A stretch of 64,000 nucleotides of DNA from Hydrogenobaculum sp. Y04AAS1 (GTDB lineage: Bacteria > Aquificota > Aquificia > Aquificales > Aquificaceae). Location of the stretch: contig NC_011126.1 of the NCBI RefSeq assembly GCF_000020785.1, forward strand, positions 372,001 to 436,000. The letters run 5' to 3'. The position numbers and the translations under genes are program-made. Below the pieces are notes generated by a model, which did no database searches, was not told the DNA's origin, and saw only the letters and a list, made by a program, of their open reading frames with translations. Shown here piece by piece: positions 24,361 to 32,040 of the stretch. Position 1 is the first letter of the stretch; the number at the start of each line of letters is the position of its first letter.

Positions 24361-25749
24361 TCAAAATCTCCATTCAAGAGCTACGTTTATGGCATCTTCT
24401 GCGTTTTTTGCACCTATAGAGCATGGATTATTAGTGTTATTTAAACCATCATAACAATATCCACTATCCGTTACGCTATGTTGGAAATCATGCTCATAAG
24501 CAAGCGATACACCAAAGGTGTTTGTAAACTGATAGCTTCCACCAAGCGTTATAGCTTCTTCTGTAATAGCTGGGAATCCGTATAGGTTAAAGAAGTCTAT
24601 AGCATATTGATTAAACTGGGCTCCGCTTATAGAGGCGGCTGGCGTTTGACTCATGTTTGATCCAAAATTGTTGCTTCTTATAGGGCTTCTTGCATAGTTA
24701 AAACCAGCTCTTAATGTGAGTTTTGGTGTTAGCTTGTAAGATGTACCAAGAGCAAATACCCATTGGTCTTTCCAGCCAAAGTCTTTGTAACCATCGGCAT
24801 TTGACCAGTTTATCCATCTAACATCAGCACCTACGTTCCATTTGTTAGTGGGTGCTATACCTACACCAAAAGCAAGCTCTTGAGGTTGTTCAAGTTTAAG
24901 ATCTTGGAAACTTCCAGTAAAATTATAATGGGATGCTCCTTGAAAATCAAACACATGTCTATATGTCATAGATATAGGTGTTTGATAGTTTAAACCAGCG
25001 TATACAAAATTCCCGAAGTTAAAGGCTACACCAAGCTGACCACCTATACCAAGTGCCGAACTTTGACCCCCACCGTAAGATGCTTTGCTGGTACAATAGA
25101 GATAAGGAGGTTGCATTAAAGGTGTACATTCATTTGGCATAGTAGCGTTCATATCAAGTGATCCGTAGGCAAAATCTATACCGGCACCTACGCTTATCAT
25201 TGGGTTTATCTGGTAAGATAAGGCTGGTATTATACGCATAAACTGAAGCGTTGTTCTCATGTTGTAAAAAGCTGGAATTGTAACTGGGCCTTGAGCGTTT
25301 TGCCCTATAATCTGCTGCGGACCCTTACCGTTGTAATCTGTACCCATACCAGATACACCAAAAGCACCTATACCAAATACAAGTTTATCGTTTATCTTGT
25401 CCACTATACCTATCTCTGGCACTAAAAAGAGGTTTGCGTCGCTATCAGCAGAAGCAGATGATGGTGCACCAGAAGTGCCTATAAATGCATTATTGCTTTC
25501 AGCTTTTACGCTTGGCATAAAAAGCATACCGCCAAACTGGACTTTGTTTGATCTTGCTACGCTCATCCAAGCTGGGTTTCTAAAGATAGAGTCCACAGAA
25601 CCCACAGGCATACCAACACCTATGCCACCCATTGCCTCTGAGTTTGGTGTAACGCCTATAAGATCATCGCCATTTGTGGCAAAAGCACCTGTTTGCCACA
25701 CTCCAATTAAACCTGTAAACACCGCCAAAGCAAGAAGCCTCTTTTTCAT
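24361..25749 (-). CDS. OmpP1/FadL-family outer-membrane protein
   Basis: 462-residue outer-membrane transporter for hydrophobic substrates. A signal peptide with KKR start, hydrophobic core and cleavage near TGAFA-T, followed by the FadL hatch-like N-terminus NSEAMGGIGVGMPVGSVDSIFRNPAWMS (shortened here as N-E-A-M-G-G and NPAWMS). The remainder alternates in beta-strand pattern and ends in aromatic F (VALEWRF), the BAM signal. Two Cys pairs in loops may form disulfides. AAAGGAGG precedes the ATG; a TATAAT box lies at 25787-25782 on the minus strand. Confidence 0.88.
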   Translation of the reverse strand: MKKRLLALAVFTGLIGVWQTGAFATNGDDLIGVTPNSEAMGGIGVGMPVGSVDSIFRNPAWMSVARSNKVQFGGMLFMPSVKAESNNAFIGTSGAPSSASADSDANLFLVPEIGIVDKINDKLVFGIGAFGVSGMGTDYNGKGPQQIIGQNAQGPVTIPAFYNMRTTLQFMRIIPALSYQINPMISVGAGIDFAYGSLDMNATMPNECTPLMQPPYLYCTSKASYGGGQSSALGIGGQLGVAFNFGNFVYAGLNYQTPISMTYRHVFDFQGASHYNFTGSFQDLKLEQPQELAFGVGIAPTNKWNVGADVRWINWSNADGYKDFGWKDQWVFALGTSYKLTPKLTLRAGFNYARSPIRSNNFGSNMSQTPAASISGAQFNQYAIDFFNLYGFPAITEEAITLGGSYQFTNTFGVSLAYEHDFQHSVTDSGYCYDGLNNTNNPCSIGAKNAEDAINVALEWRF

Positions 25750-25781
25750 GAAAAAAACCTCCTTTAAAATACTTGACTATC

Positions 25782-25787
25782 ATTATA
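25782..25787 (-). promoter_or_regulatory. -10 box of the FadL-like gene
   Basis: TATAAT on the minus strand, 32 nt before the ATG, leaving room for a leader with AAAGGAGG. The rest of the 204-bp interval to the rhodanese gene is AT-rich with no other feature I can name. Confidence 0.5.
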
Positions 25788-25953
25788 GTGAAATGTTTGT
25801 GATTTTAGTTTTTTATTTTCTTATAATACTTCGTAGTAATTGTTATATAAGAATATTCTAATATTCATTTTTAAACTATAAAATATCATTTTCAAATAAT
25901 TCTAAATTAATATATTTTGTTAATTAAAACTAACTCTAAAAGGAGGTGCATTT

Positions 25954-26334
25954 ATGTTCGGAATGCTTGTGGACAAGATTGAAAAAGCCATTGAGCAAGA
26001 CAAGAAAAAGCCAAACTTAGGGCTTATAGACATTGAAAAGGTAAAAGAGCTGTACCAAAACGGAGCCCTCATATTGGATGTAAGACCTGTGGGTAAGGTA
26101 GAAGGTAAAAATGTAGAAGAAGCAGGTATCAAAAATGCTTACTACATACCAATTACAGAGATTACAAAGCACCTTGATAAGCTTCCAAAGGATAAGGAAG
26201 CACCAATTATAACCACTTGTAAGCTTGTAAAATTTGCCAATAGAGCTATGGGTTATCTGGAAGCTCTTGGCTATACAAACGTATATGTATTTGATGGTTC
26301 TACGCCAGATTTAATAGCAGCACTTTCAAACTGA
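25954..26334 (+). CDS. Single-domain rhodanese-like protein
   Basis: 126 residues. After a helical N-terminal 30 residues, a rhodanese domain follows: DIEKVKELYQNGALILDVRP, KNAYYIPITEI, then the active-site loop IITTCKLVKFANRAM, in which Cys is the likely persulfide carrier, and LGYTNVYVFDGS. The loop is less Gly/Ser/Arg-rich than in classical rhodaneses, so activity may differ. AAAAGGAGGTG precedes the ATG, and a strong terminator follows: a single-gene transcript. In a sulfur-oxidising host it may carry sulfane sulfur (inference). Confidence 0.82.
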   Translation: MFGMLVDKIEKAIEQDKKKPNLGLIDIEKVKELYQNGALILDVRPVGKVEGKNVEEAGIKNAYYIPITEITKHLDKLPKDKEAPIITTCKLVKFANRAMGYLEALGYTNVYVFDGSTPDLIAALSN

Positions 26335-26347
26335 TAAATTTATTTAC

Positions 26348-26370
26348 ACCCCCATTTTGGGGGTTGTTTT
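26348..26370 (+). terminator. Rho-independent terminator after the rhodanese gene
   Basis: ACCCCC - ATTTT - GGGGGT hairpin followed by TTGTTTT; also faces the end of the convergent ArsB gene. Confidence 0.88.
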
Positions 26371-26378
26371 ATAAGCTT

Positions 26379-27680
26379 TTAAGCTAAACTAAAAACATAA
26401 AGACTAAGAAGCGTAAGTATCAAAACCGGTATCGTAAGGATGATACCAACTTTTATATAATAAGCATAAGATATGTTTAAACCTTTTTTGTTTAATACGT
26501 GAAGCCATAAAAGTGTTGCCAAAGAACCAATGGGTGTCATCTTTGGACCTATATCTGTACCTATTAGATTTGCCAAAGCTAAAATATGGCTCATGTGATC
26601 AGCCGGGTTTGCAAGTTTGATGTTTAAATTTATAAGCATAACGGTGGGAAGGTTGTTGATAAGAGCCGATAAAACCCCTGATAACACACCTACGCCCATA
26701 ATTGCCACAAATTTACCACCATCTATAAAAAATCTTATTACACCGGGCATTATCTGATACAAAAACGCTTTTTGAAGACCAAACACCACCACGTACATAC
26801 CTATTGAAAATATGAGTATTTGCCAAGGGGTTTCTTTGAAAATGATATGTTTTAGATTTACTTTTTTGTTTTTTAAACTTCCTATAGATATCAAAATCCC
26901 GGCAAATATGATGATAAAAGATGTTGGGATGTTGTATATGTGGGATACCATCAAAAGCCCTATAGCCAAAGCACCTATTGGCCAAGCCAAATAAAATAAA
27001 AATCTATCTTTTATGGCTTCCTCTGGGTTTTTGTCTTCTAAAATCTCTTTTTTGTAGCTTTTAGGAAGATGATTTTTATAATAAATAAGTAAAACCGCTA
27101 TGGAACTTACGATAGATACAATATTTACAAGAAGCATAGATTTGGCATATTCTAAAAAGCTTATGTGAAAAAAATCCGCTGTGATAATGTTTGTTAAATT
27201 TGATATTACAAGCCCAATACTTGCAGTATCAGATATAAAACCTCCTCCTACCATGTAAGCTCTTGCTTGTTCATCTTGAAGGTTTAAATGCTTTATCTTA
27301 GAATAAACGATAGGAGTTAGCATCAAAGCAGCGCCGTCGTTGGCTAAAAATATAGATATCAAAGCTCCTATTAGAAGCATATAAACATATAGCTTGATGC
27401 CATCTTCGTTGGCTTTGTCTATGGCTTTTAGCGAAATCCACTCAAAAAACCCTATGTTGTCAAGCACCACCGATATGAAGATAATGCCTATAAAAGCCAA
27501 GCTTGCATCCCATACGAGTTTTATAACCTCATATATATCGTTTATATTTACTATCCCAAGCAAAAAGCTCAAAACCCCTCCAACAACAACAGATATACCA
27601 ATGGGTATATTTTTTGGTTGTTTTATAACAAGAAACATCGTAAGAAGAAAAATGATGACGCTTTCTATCTCTTTTAGCAC
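26379..27680 (-). CDS. arsB: ArsB/NhaD-family ion permease (putative arsenite efflux pump)
   Basis: 433-residue inner-membrane protein with about eleven hydrophobic segments. Ion-transporter-superfamily features include the re-entrant region SIFLANDGAALMLTPIVYS, ISDTASIGLVISNLTNI and C-terminal NNLPTVMLIN with TDIGPKMTPIGSLATLLWL, which match ArsB. Start is GTG at 27680, directly after the TAA of the Cys-rich gene. Related SLC13/NhaD carriers share the fold, so the substrate is inferred; the Cys-rich neighbour supports a thiophilic metalloid. Confidence 0.8.
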   Translation of the reverse strand: MLKEIESVIIFLLTMFLVIKQPKNIPIGISVVVGGVLSFLLGIVNINDIYEVIKLVWDASLAFIGIIFISVVLDNIGFFEWISLKAIDKANEDGIKLYVYMLLIGALISIFLANDGAALMLTPIVYSKIKHLNLQDEQARAYMVGGGFISDTASIGLVISNLTNIITADFFHISFLEYAKSMLLVNIVSIVSSIAVLLIYYKNHLPKSYKKEILEDKNPEEAIKDRFLFYLAWPIGALAIGLLMVSHIYNIPTSFIIIFAGILISIGSLKNKKVNLKHIIFKETPWQILIFSIGMYVVVFGLQKAFLYQIMPGVIRFFIDGGKFVAIMGVGVLSGVLSALINNLPTVMLINLNIKLANPADHMSHILALANLIGTDIGPKMTPIGSLATLLWLHVLNKKGLNISYAYYIKVGIILTIPVLILTLLSLYVFSLA

Positions 27681-27974
27681 TTATTTTGAACACTCGGTAT
27701 TTTCATAACACTCACATCTTTCCATAGAAGCTTTTATATCTTCTTTTGATACGTTACCAACTATTACGATATTTAGTTTGCCATTTTCTTTTTTAAGATA
27801 CATAGATGTGATCTTGTTTTTCATATCAGTGCTCATGCAATCACATTGCCCTGTTTTGCAAGCGTTTAGCATGTTTTCTATCTTGTTTTCATCTACATGT
27901 TCTGTTATCTCTATATTTACGCCGTCGGCGAACTCCTTTATCTTAGCTATATCCTTTAGGCTTTTGCTTTCCAT
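27681..27974 (-). CDS. Small Cys-rich protein cotranscribed with the ArsB-type pump
   Basis: 97 residues with two cysteine clusters: CKTGQCDC in the middle and CECYENTEC near the C-terminus, seven Cys in all. The rest has a beta/alpha pattern (VNIEITEHVDENKIENML, KLNIVIVGNVSKEDIKASM). No family recognised. GGAGG precedes the ATG at 27974, and the stop abuts the GTG of arsB. The spacing of thiols would suit binding of arsenite or a soft metal, so a chaperone or sensor for the pump is my inference. Confidence 0.6.
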   Translation of the reverse strand: MESKSLKDIAKIKEFADGVNIEITEHVDENKIENMLNACKTGQCDCMSTDMKNKITSMYLKKENGKLNIVIVGNVSKEDIKASMERCECYENTECSK

Positions 27975-28020
27975 AAATAAAACCTCCTTTCAAGATAGAA
28001 ACTAATATATAAAAAATTTT

Positions 28021-29052
28021 TTATATGTGTATGATATAGATATCGTCTGTTTTTATGACCTCTTTGTTTTTTTTGCCTATTATATTTTTTAGTTCTTTGG
28101 AATCGTACTGGACTTTTCCTTTACCTATCATAATACCTTGTTCATCTGATATACTTACCAGATCCCCTTTTTTGAAAACTCCGTCAAAACCTTTTATACC
28201 TATGGCAAGGAGTGCTTTTCTGCTTAAAAGTGCTTTTTTAGCCCCTTCATCTATATATATGATGCCTCTTGAATACTGGGCCAATTTGATAAGATCTTTT
28301 GGTTTTAGTTTTGAGTTTTGTTTTGGTGGTATTTTGGTGCCTATAGCTTTGTCAGTGTATATATCTATAAGTCTTTGGCTTTTAGAGGTTATAAAAACCT
28401 CTATACCGATGTTTGATGCCATCATGGAAGCTTGTAGTTTGCTAAGCATGCCACCGCTTCCAAAGGTGCTTTTGGAGGGGTTTACCTCTTTGAAAGCCTC
28501 TTCAAAATTTGACACTTCTTTTATGAGGGTTTTGCCATCTTTTGTATAAAGCCCGCCGGCAGTTGAGAATATAACAAGTTTTGAGGCTTTTGATATATAA
28601 GATACGTAAACGCTTAAAAAATCGTTATCTCCAAATATAAGCTCTTCGGTGGCTATAGCGTCGTTTTCGTTTATAATGGGTATGATGTTGTGATCTAAGA
28701 GTCCTTCTATCGTCCTCTGGGCGTTTGAAAACATGTTTTGATTTGTAAAAATATCAGAGGTTATAAGTATTTGGCTTATAGTAAGGTTATAATTTGAAAA
28801 TATGTTGTCGTACAAAGACATAAGCCTCGATTGGCCAACGGAGGCAAGTATTTGTCTTGAAAGGATGGAATCCCCTTTTATATTTAGGATTTTTTTTCCA
28901 GCCATAACGGCTCCGGAGGATACTATAAGAAACTTAATATGTTCTTTTTGTAGAGTTTTTATATCCTCGGCGATGGAGGAGATAAAGCTTATGTCAAAAT
29001 CCCCTCCCTCTGTAGATAAGACGTTTGAACCAATTTTGATAACAAAGATCAT
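28021..29052 (-). CDS. proB: Glutamate 5-kinase
   Basis: First step of proline biosynthesis, phosphorylating glutamate. 343 residues: an amino-acid-kinase domain (FVIKIGSNVLST, VSSGAVMAGKK, PIINENDAIATEELIFGDND, STFGSGGMLSKLQAS) followed by a C-terminal PUA domain (about 260-343). Lies 8 nt downstream of rpmI in the aspS-dinG-infC-rpmI run, taking the place where rplT usually sits. Confidence 0.94.
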   Translation of the reverse strand: MIFVIKIGSNVLSTEGGDFDISFISSIAEDIKTLQKEHIKFLIVSSGAVMAGKKILNIKGDSILSRQILASVGQSRLMSLYDNIFSNYNLTISQILITSDIFTNQNMFSNAQRTIEGLLDHNIIPIINENDAIATEELIFGDNDFLSVYVSYISKASKLVIFSTAGGLYTKDGKTLIKEVSNFEEAFKEVNPSKSTFGSGGMLSKLQASMMASNIGIEVFITSKSQRLIDIYTDKAIGTKIPPKQNSKLKPKDLIKLAQYSRGIIYIDEGAKKALLSRKALLAIGIKGFDGVFKKGDLVSISDEQGIMIGKGKVQYDSKELKNIIGKKNKEVIKTDDIYIIHI

Positions 29053-29060
29053 TATCTATG

Positions 29061-29264
29061 TCATATATTTTGTAAAAGTGGTTTTAGCTTCCTTTCTACT
29101 TTTGGATTTGTAATAAGGGTTTTCTTTCTTAGTCTTCTTTTTCTGTCTTTTGGTTTTCTGGTGTTGTAGTGGCTTCCGTTTGCTTTGGCCCTTTTGATGT
29201 GGCCGTTGGCGGTGAGTTTAAACCTTTTTGCCATAGTTCTATTCGTCTTCATCTTTACCTTCAT
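29061..29264 (-). CDS. rpmI: 50S ribosomal protein L35
   Basis: 67 residues: MKVKMKTNRTMAKRFKLTA at the N-terminus and GSHYNTRKPKDRKRRLRK, the L35 pattern. The open frame begins earlier at TTG 29276, but that stretch is the GGAGG leader, so ATG 29264 is chosen. Follows infC by 38 nt. The usual next gene, rplT, is absent. Confidence 0.94.
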   Translation of the reverse strand: MKVKMKTNRTMAKRFKLTANGHIKRAKANGSHYNTRKPKDRKRRLRKKTLITNPKVERKLKPLLQNI

Positions 29265-29302
29265 AAAAACCTCCAAACTTAGTTTAAGCTTATTATTATA
29301 AC

Positions 29303-29818
29303 TTATTTTTTCTTAGGAAGCAATGTAAAGGTCAAGAATGCGTTTTCTTTTAGAGGAGGCTTTTCCAAAACACCAACATCCGCTAACTCGTTTATAATTT
29401 TATCCACAAGCTTGTTACCAAGCTCTGGGTATATGTTTTCTCTTCCTCTAAACCTTATACGCACTCTTACTTTGTCTCCATCTTCTAAAAACTCTCTCAT
29501 CTGTTTAATTTTGATAGCTAAATCGTGATTGTCTATCATCACTTTAAGGTTTATATCTTTTACATTTATAGCAGATTCTTTTTGTTTTTTCTTAGCTTCT
29601 TTTTCTTTTTTTTGAATCTCATACTTAAACTTGCTGTAGTTTAAAATCTTACATACCGGTGGATTTGCCTGCGGTGCTATTTCCACAAGGTCAAGGCCTT
29701 TTCTGTTTGCAGCTTCAAGAGCTTCTCCTATTGGTACTATGCCTATTTGATTTCCGTTCTCGTCTATTAGCCTTACCTCTCTTGCTGTGATCTTTTCGTT
29801 TACTCTATACTCTTGCAA
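29303..29818 (-). CDS. infC: Translation initiation factor IF-3
   Basis: 171 residues: N-domain (EYRVNEKITAREVRLID, GLDLVEIAPQANPPVCKI), a Lys-rich linker (about 73-92), and C-domain with GDKVRVRIRFRGRENIYPE. The start is a TTG with an AGAGGT site 5 nt upstream. Non-ATG starts are typical of infC because IF-3 rejects poor start codons and so regulates its own translation; the usual AUU is replaced here by UUG. Confidence 0.95.
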   Translation of the reverse strand: MQEYRVNEKITAREVRLIDENGNQIGIVPIGEALEAANRKGLDLVEIAPQANPPVCKILNYSKFKYEIQKKEKEAKKKQKESAINVKDINLKVMIDNHDLAIKIKQMREFLEDGDKVRVRIRFRGRENIYPELGNKLVDKIINELADVGVLEKPPLKENAFLTFTLLPKKK

Positions 29819-29847
29819 GCTTACCTCTTCTTATTGCAAAGATATTT

Positions 29848-32040
29848 TTAGTCGCCTCTTTGCTGGCGATAATATATTTTAACTCTTAAGCTTTTAATAA
29901 AATTTATAAACTCTTCATATCTCCATATCCTAGAATCGCATATTATGATGGTGCCTTTGTCTTTTTTGCTTCTTACAAGTCTTCCAAATCCTTGTTTAAA
30001 TTGCAAAAACGCCTTTTTCCTCATATAAATAAAACCATCCATAGTGTGCTTTAAGCATTTTTCTGAGCTACTGTGTGCCATTGCCTGTTCCATAGATCCA
30101 AAATGTGATGTCGTCGCTTTGTTATGTTTTTTGAAATACCTCATCCTATGGTAGTTTATGGGATCTTCAGGAGAGTCAAAAGGAAGCTTTGCCATCAAAA
30201 GCCCCTTATCTCCTTTCAAATCTATACCTGTCCATACAGAATCCACCCCTACCAATACGTTTTTATCTCCATTTTCTACCATTTCTATGGCTTTTCTTAA
30301 GGTTGTTGTATTTTGGAATATAATATCCTCATCTTTTGGTATATATTCCATTTGTTCATAGCTTGTTAAAAGCACCAAAACTTTGCTATAGAATGTTCTT
30401 AAATATCTTAGACTATTTATTAGCTCTTCTTTCCATAAATCTTTATTTTTTGGCACTATATTTTTTATGATAAAACTAACATCTTCATAATTGAATACAT
30501 GCTCTAAAGAGTGATATTCACCGCTTATGCCTGTGGTAAGCTCTATGAGGTCTTTGTCAAGAGTTGCAGATGTTAGTATTACATATTTGTAATTAGATAG
30601 ATCTATAGCATCTCTTGGGAATATTGGAAAAGCCTCTATTTTGTAGTTAAAATCCCCAAGCTTTTTAGAAAATTCCCTACTTACCACAAAACCTATAATA
30701 TCTTTATTTTCTTCATCTTCCATGTATTTTAGAGTGTTGTAAATGTTTGATACGCGGTTTGAGATAGATTTGAATTTTGCTATAAGCCTCATAATTTCAC
30801 GTTCTAACCTATCTGCTGATCCATCTGCAAAATCATCTTGAAGTTCGCTTGTATCTATGCTAAATCTATTTAAAAATTCATTTTCAAATAACAAGGAGCT
30901 TTCCAAAAAAGCCTTAAACTTTCTGCTTATGGTATTTTTGTATTCAAGCCTTTCTTTGACGATGTTTATGACATAATTTTTTATGACGTTTACAGCTTGG
31001 TTTAAAGGTTCATATACCATACTAATTAATGGTTCTACAAAAAAAGGTTTATCCAAAGGTATTGAGCTTGGAGCTTTACCTATGGTAGACTTATTAGTTG
31101 GTTTTTGTTTTTTATTTTCAAAGATACCTTCAAATAAACGTTTAAATAGTGTGCTTAGCATTTCTTGGAACGATGACATGCCATTGACACTCCTTAGCTC
31201 TGAAACACGATTCCATCGCTCTATTTCAAGTATATCAACATTATCAAGCATATTTTTATTATCGTTTGGAAGCATATCTCTTATAGATGCTACAAGTCTC
31301 ATTAGACTGATTACAGAAAATCCAGAAGTAAGGGATTTTACCAAAGCTTCATCAAGTTCATGCGCCTCATCTATTACAAGGATTTTCTCTTCTGTATCGT
31401 CAAAGTTTTTTAAAACCAAAAGGCTATGGTTTATTACCAAAATATCCGCTAGTTTTTCTTTGTCTTTTAGCTTTTTATAGTAAAAACAATCTTTTAGATA
31501 AGGGCAAGATTTTCTATAATTGGAATCACAGTAATTTTCGTCTATATTTATATCAGTCCATACCTCTAAGGGTATGTTGGTAAATTCTATATCTCCGTCC
31601 CATCCTGAGGATTCTATAAGTTCTCTTATAGTATTTGCGAGGCTTACTTTTCCAAATATTGTGGTTTGTTTTAATTCGTTTTCTTTATCGTAAAATCTAT
31701 CAAGACAAAGGTAGTTTGCTTTTCCTTTTAATATAAGATAATTTATACCTTTACCAAAATAGTTTTTTCTTATAGAAGATAGGTGTTCAAGGTCCCTTCT
31801 TAGTTGTTCTTGTAGGATTTTTGTCTTGGTGGATATTATTGCTTGTTTACCATGCTCTATGATAGGCAGTAAATATCCAAAGCTTTTGCCAACTCCAGTG
31901 GGAGCTTCTATTAAAACGACGTTTTGCTCCTCATCATCAAAGTCTTCTTTATTTATACATTCTTCTACTATGCTAAACATTTTCTCTTGGCTTTTTCTTC
32001 TTTCGTAGCCAAGGTTTAACAGCGTTTTGTAAAGTTCCAT
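29848..32040 (-). CDS. dinG: DinG/XPD-type superfamily 2 helicase with in-frame element insertion
   Basis: 730 residues. Motif I EAPTGVGKSFG (about 44-54), motif II DEAH, and helicase C-terminal motif QFKQGFGRLVRSKKD. Four Cys between motifs Ia and II (one in NYLCLDRF, then C-x6-C-x5-C in the YCDSNYRKSCPYLKDC segment) fit the 4Fe-4S domain of this family, which unwinds 5'-3' during repair. Odd feature: residues 641-666, just before the last motifs, are a 26-residue segment with T-S-H-F, aligning in length and sequence ends with the trmFO insertion. ATG 32040 overlaps the aspS stop. Confidence 0.85.
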   Translation of the reverse strand: MELYKTLLNLGYERRKSQEKMFSIVEECINKEDFDDEEQNVVLIEAPTGVGKSFGYLLPIIEHGKQAIISTKTKILQEQLRRDLEHLSSIRKNYFGKGINYLILKGKANYLCLDRFYDKENELKQTTIFGKVSLANTIRELIESSGWDGDIEFTNIPLEVWTDINIDENYCDSNYRKSCPYLKDCFYYKKLKDKEKLADILVINHSLLVLKNFDDTEEKILVIDEAHELDEALVKSLTSGFSVISLMRLVASIRDMLPNDNKNMLDNVDILEIERWNRVSELRSVNGMSSFQEMLSTLFKRLFEGIFENKKQKPTNKSTIGKAPSSIPLDKPFFVEPLISMVYEPLNQAVNVIKNYVINIVKERLEYKNTISRKFKAFLESSLLFENEFLNRFSIDTSELQDDFADGSADRLEREIMRLIAKFKSISNRVSNIYNTLKYMEDEENKDIIGFVVSREFSKKLGDFNYKIEAFPIFPRDAIDLSNYKYVILTSATLDKDLIELTTGISGEYHSLEHVFNYEDVSFIIKNIVPKNKDLWKEELINSLRYLRTFYSKVLVLLTSYEQMEYIPKDEDIIFQNTTTLRKAIEMVENGDKNVLVGVDSVWTGIDLKGDKGLLMAKLPFDSPEDPINYHRMRYFKKHNKATTSHFGSMEQAMAHSSSEKCLKHTMDGFIYMRKKAFLQFKQGFGRLVRSKKDKGTIIICDSRIWRYEEFINFIKSLRVKIYYRQQRGD
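30043..30109 (-). mobile_element. Copy of the 67-bp interspersed element inside the DinG-like gene
   Basis: Begins AGTGTGCTTTAAGCATTT and ends AAAATGTGAT on the plus strand, matching the ends of the elements at 9130-9196 and 41153-41218, with the same core length of 67 bp. Encodes most of residues 641-666 on the minus strand. No 11-bp flanking duplication is recognisable here, so it is probably the oldest copy. Confidence 0.65.

Noticed and set aside
31041-31120. Possible 18-bp repeat in the DinG-like gene (region coding S-T-I-G-K-A-P-S-S-I-P)
   Set aside because: The peptide is vaguely like the repeat peptide, but the DNA does not match the ACAAGTATGCCA core or its spacing.
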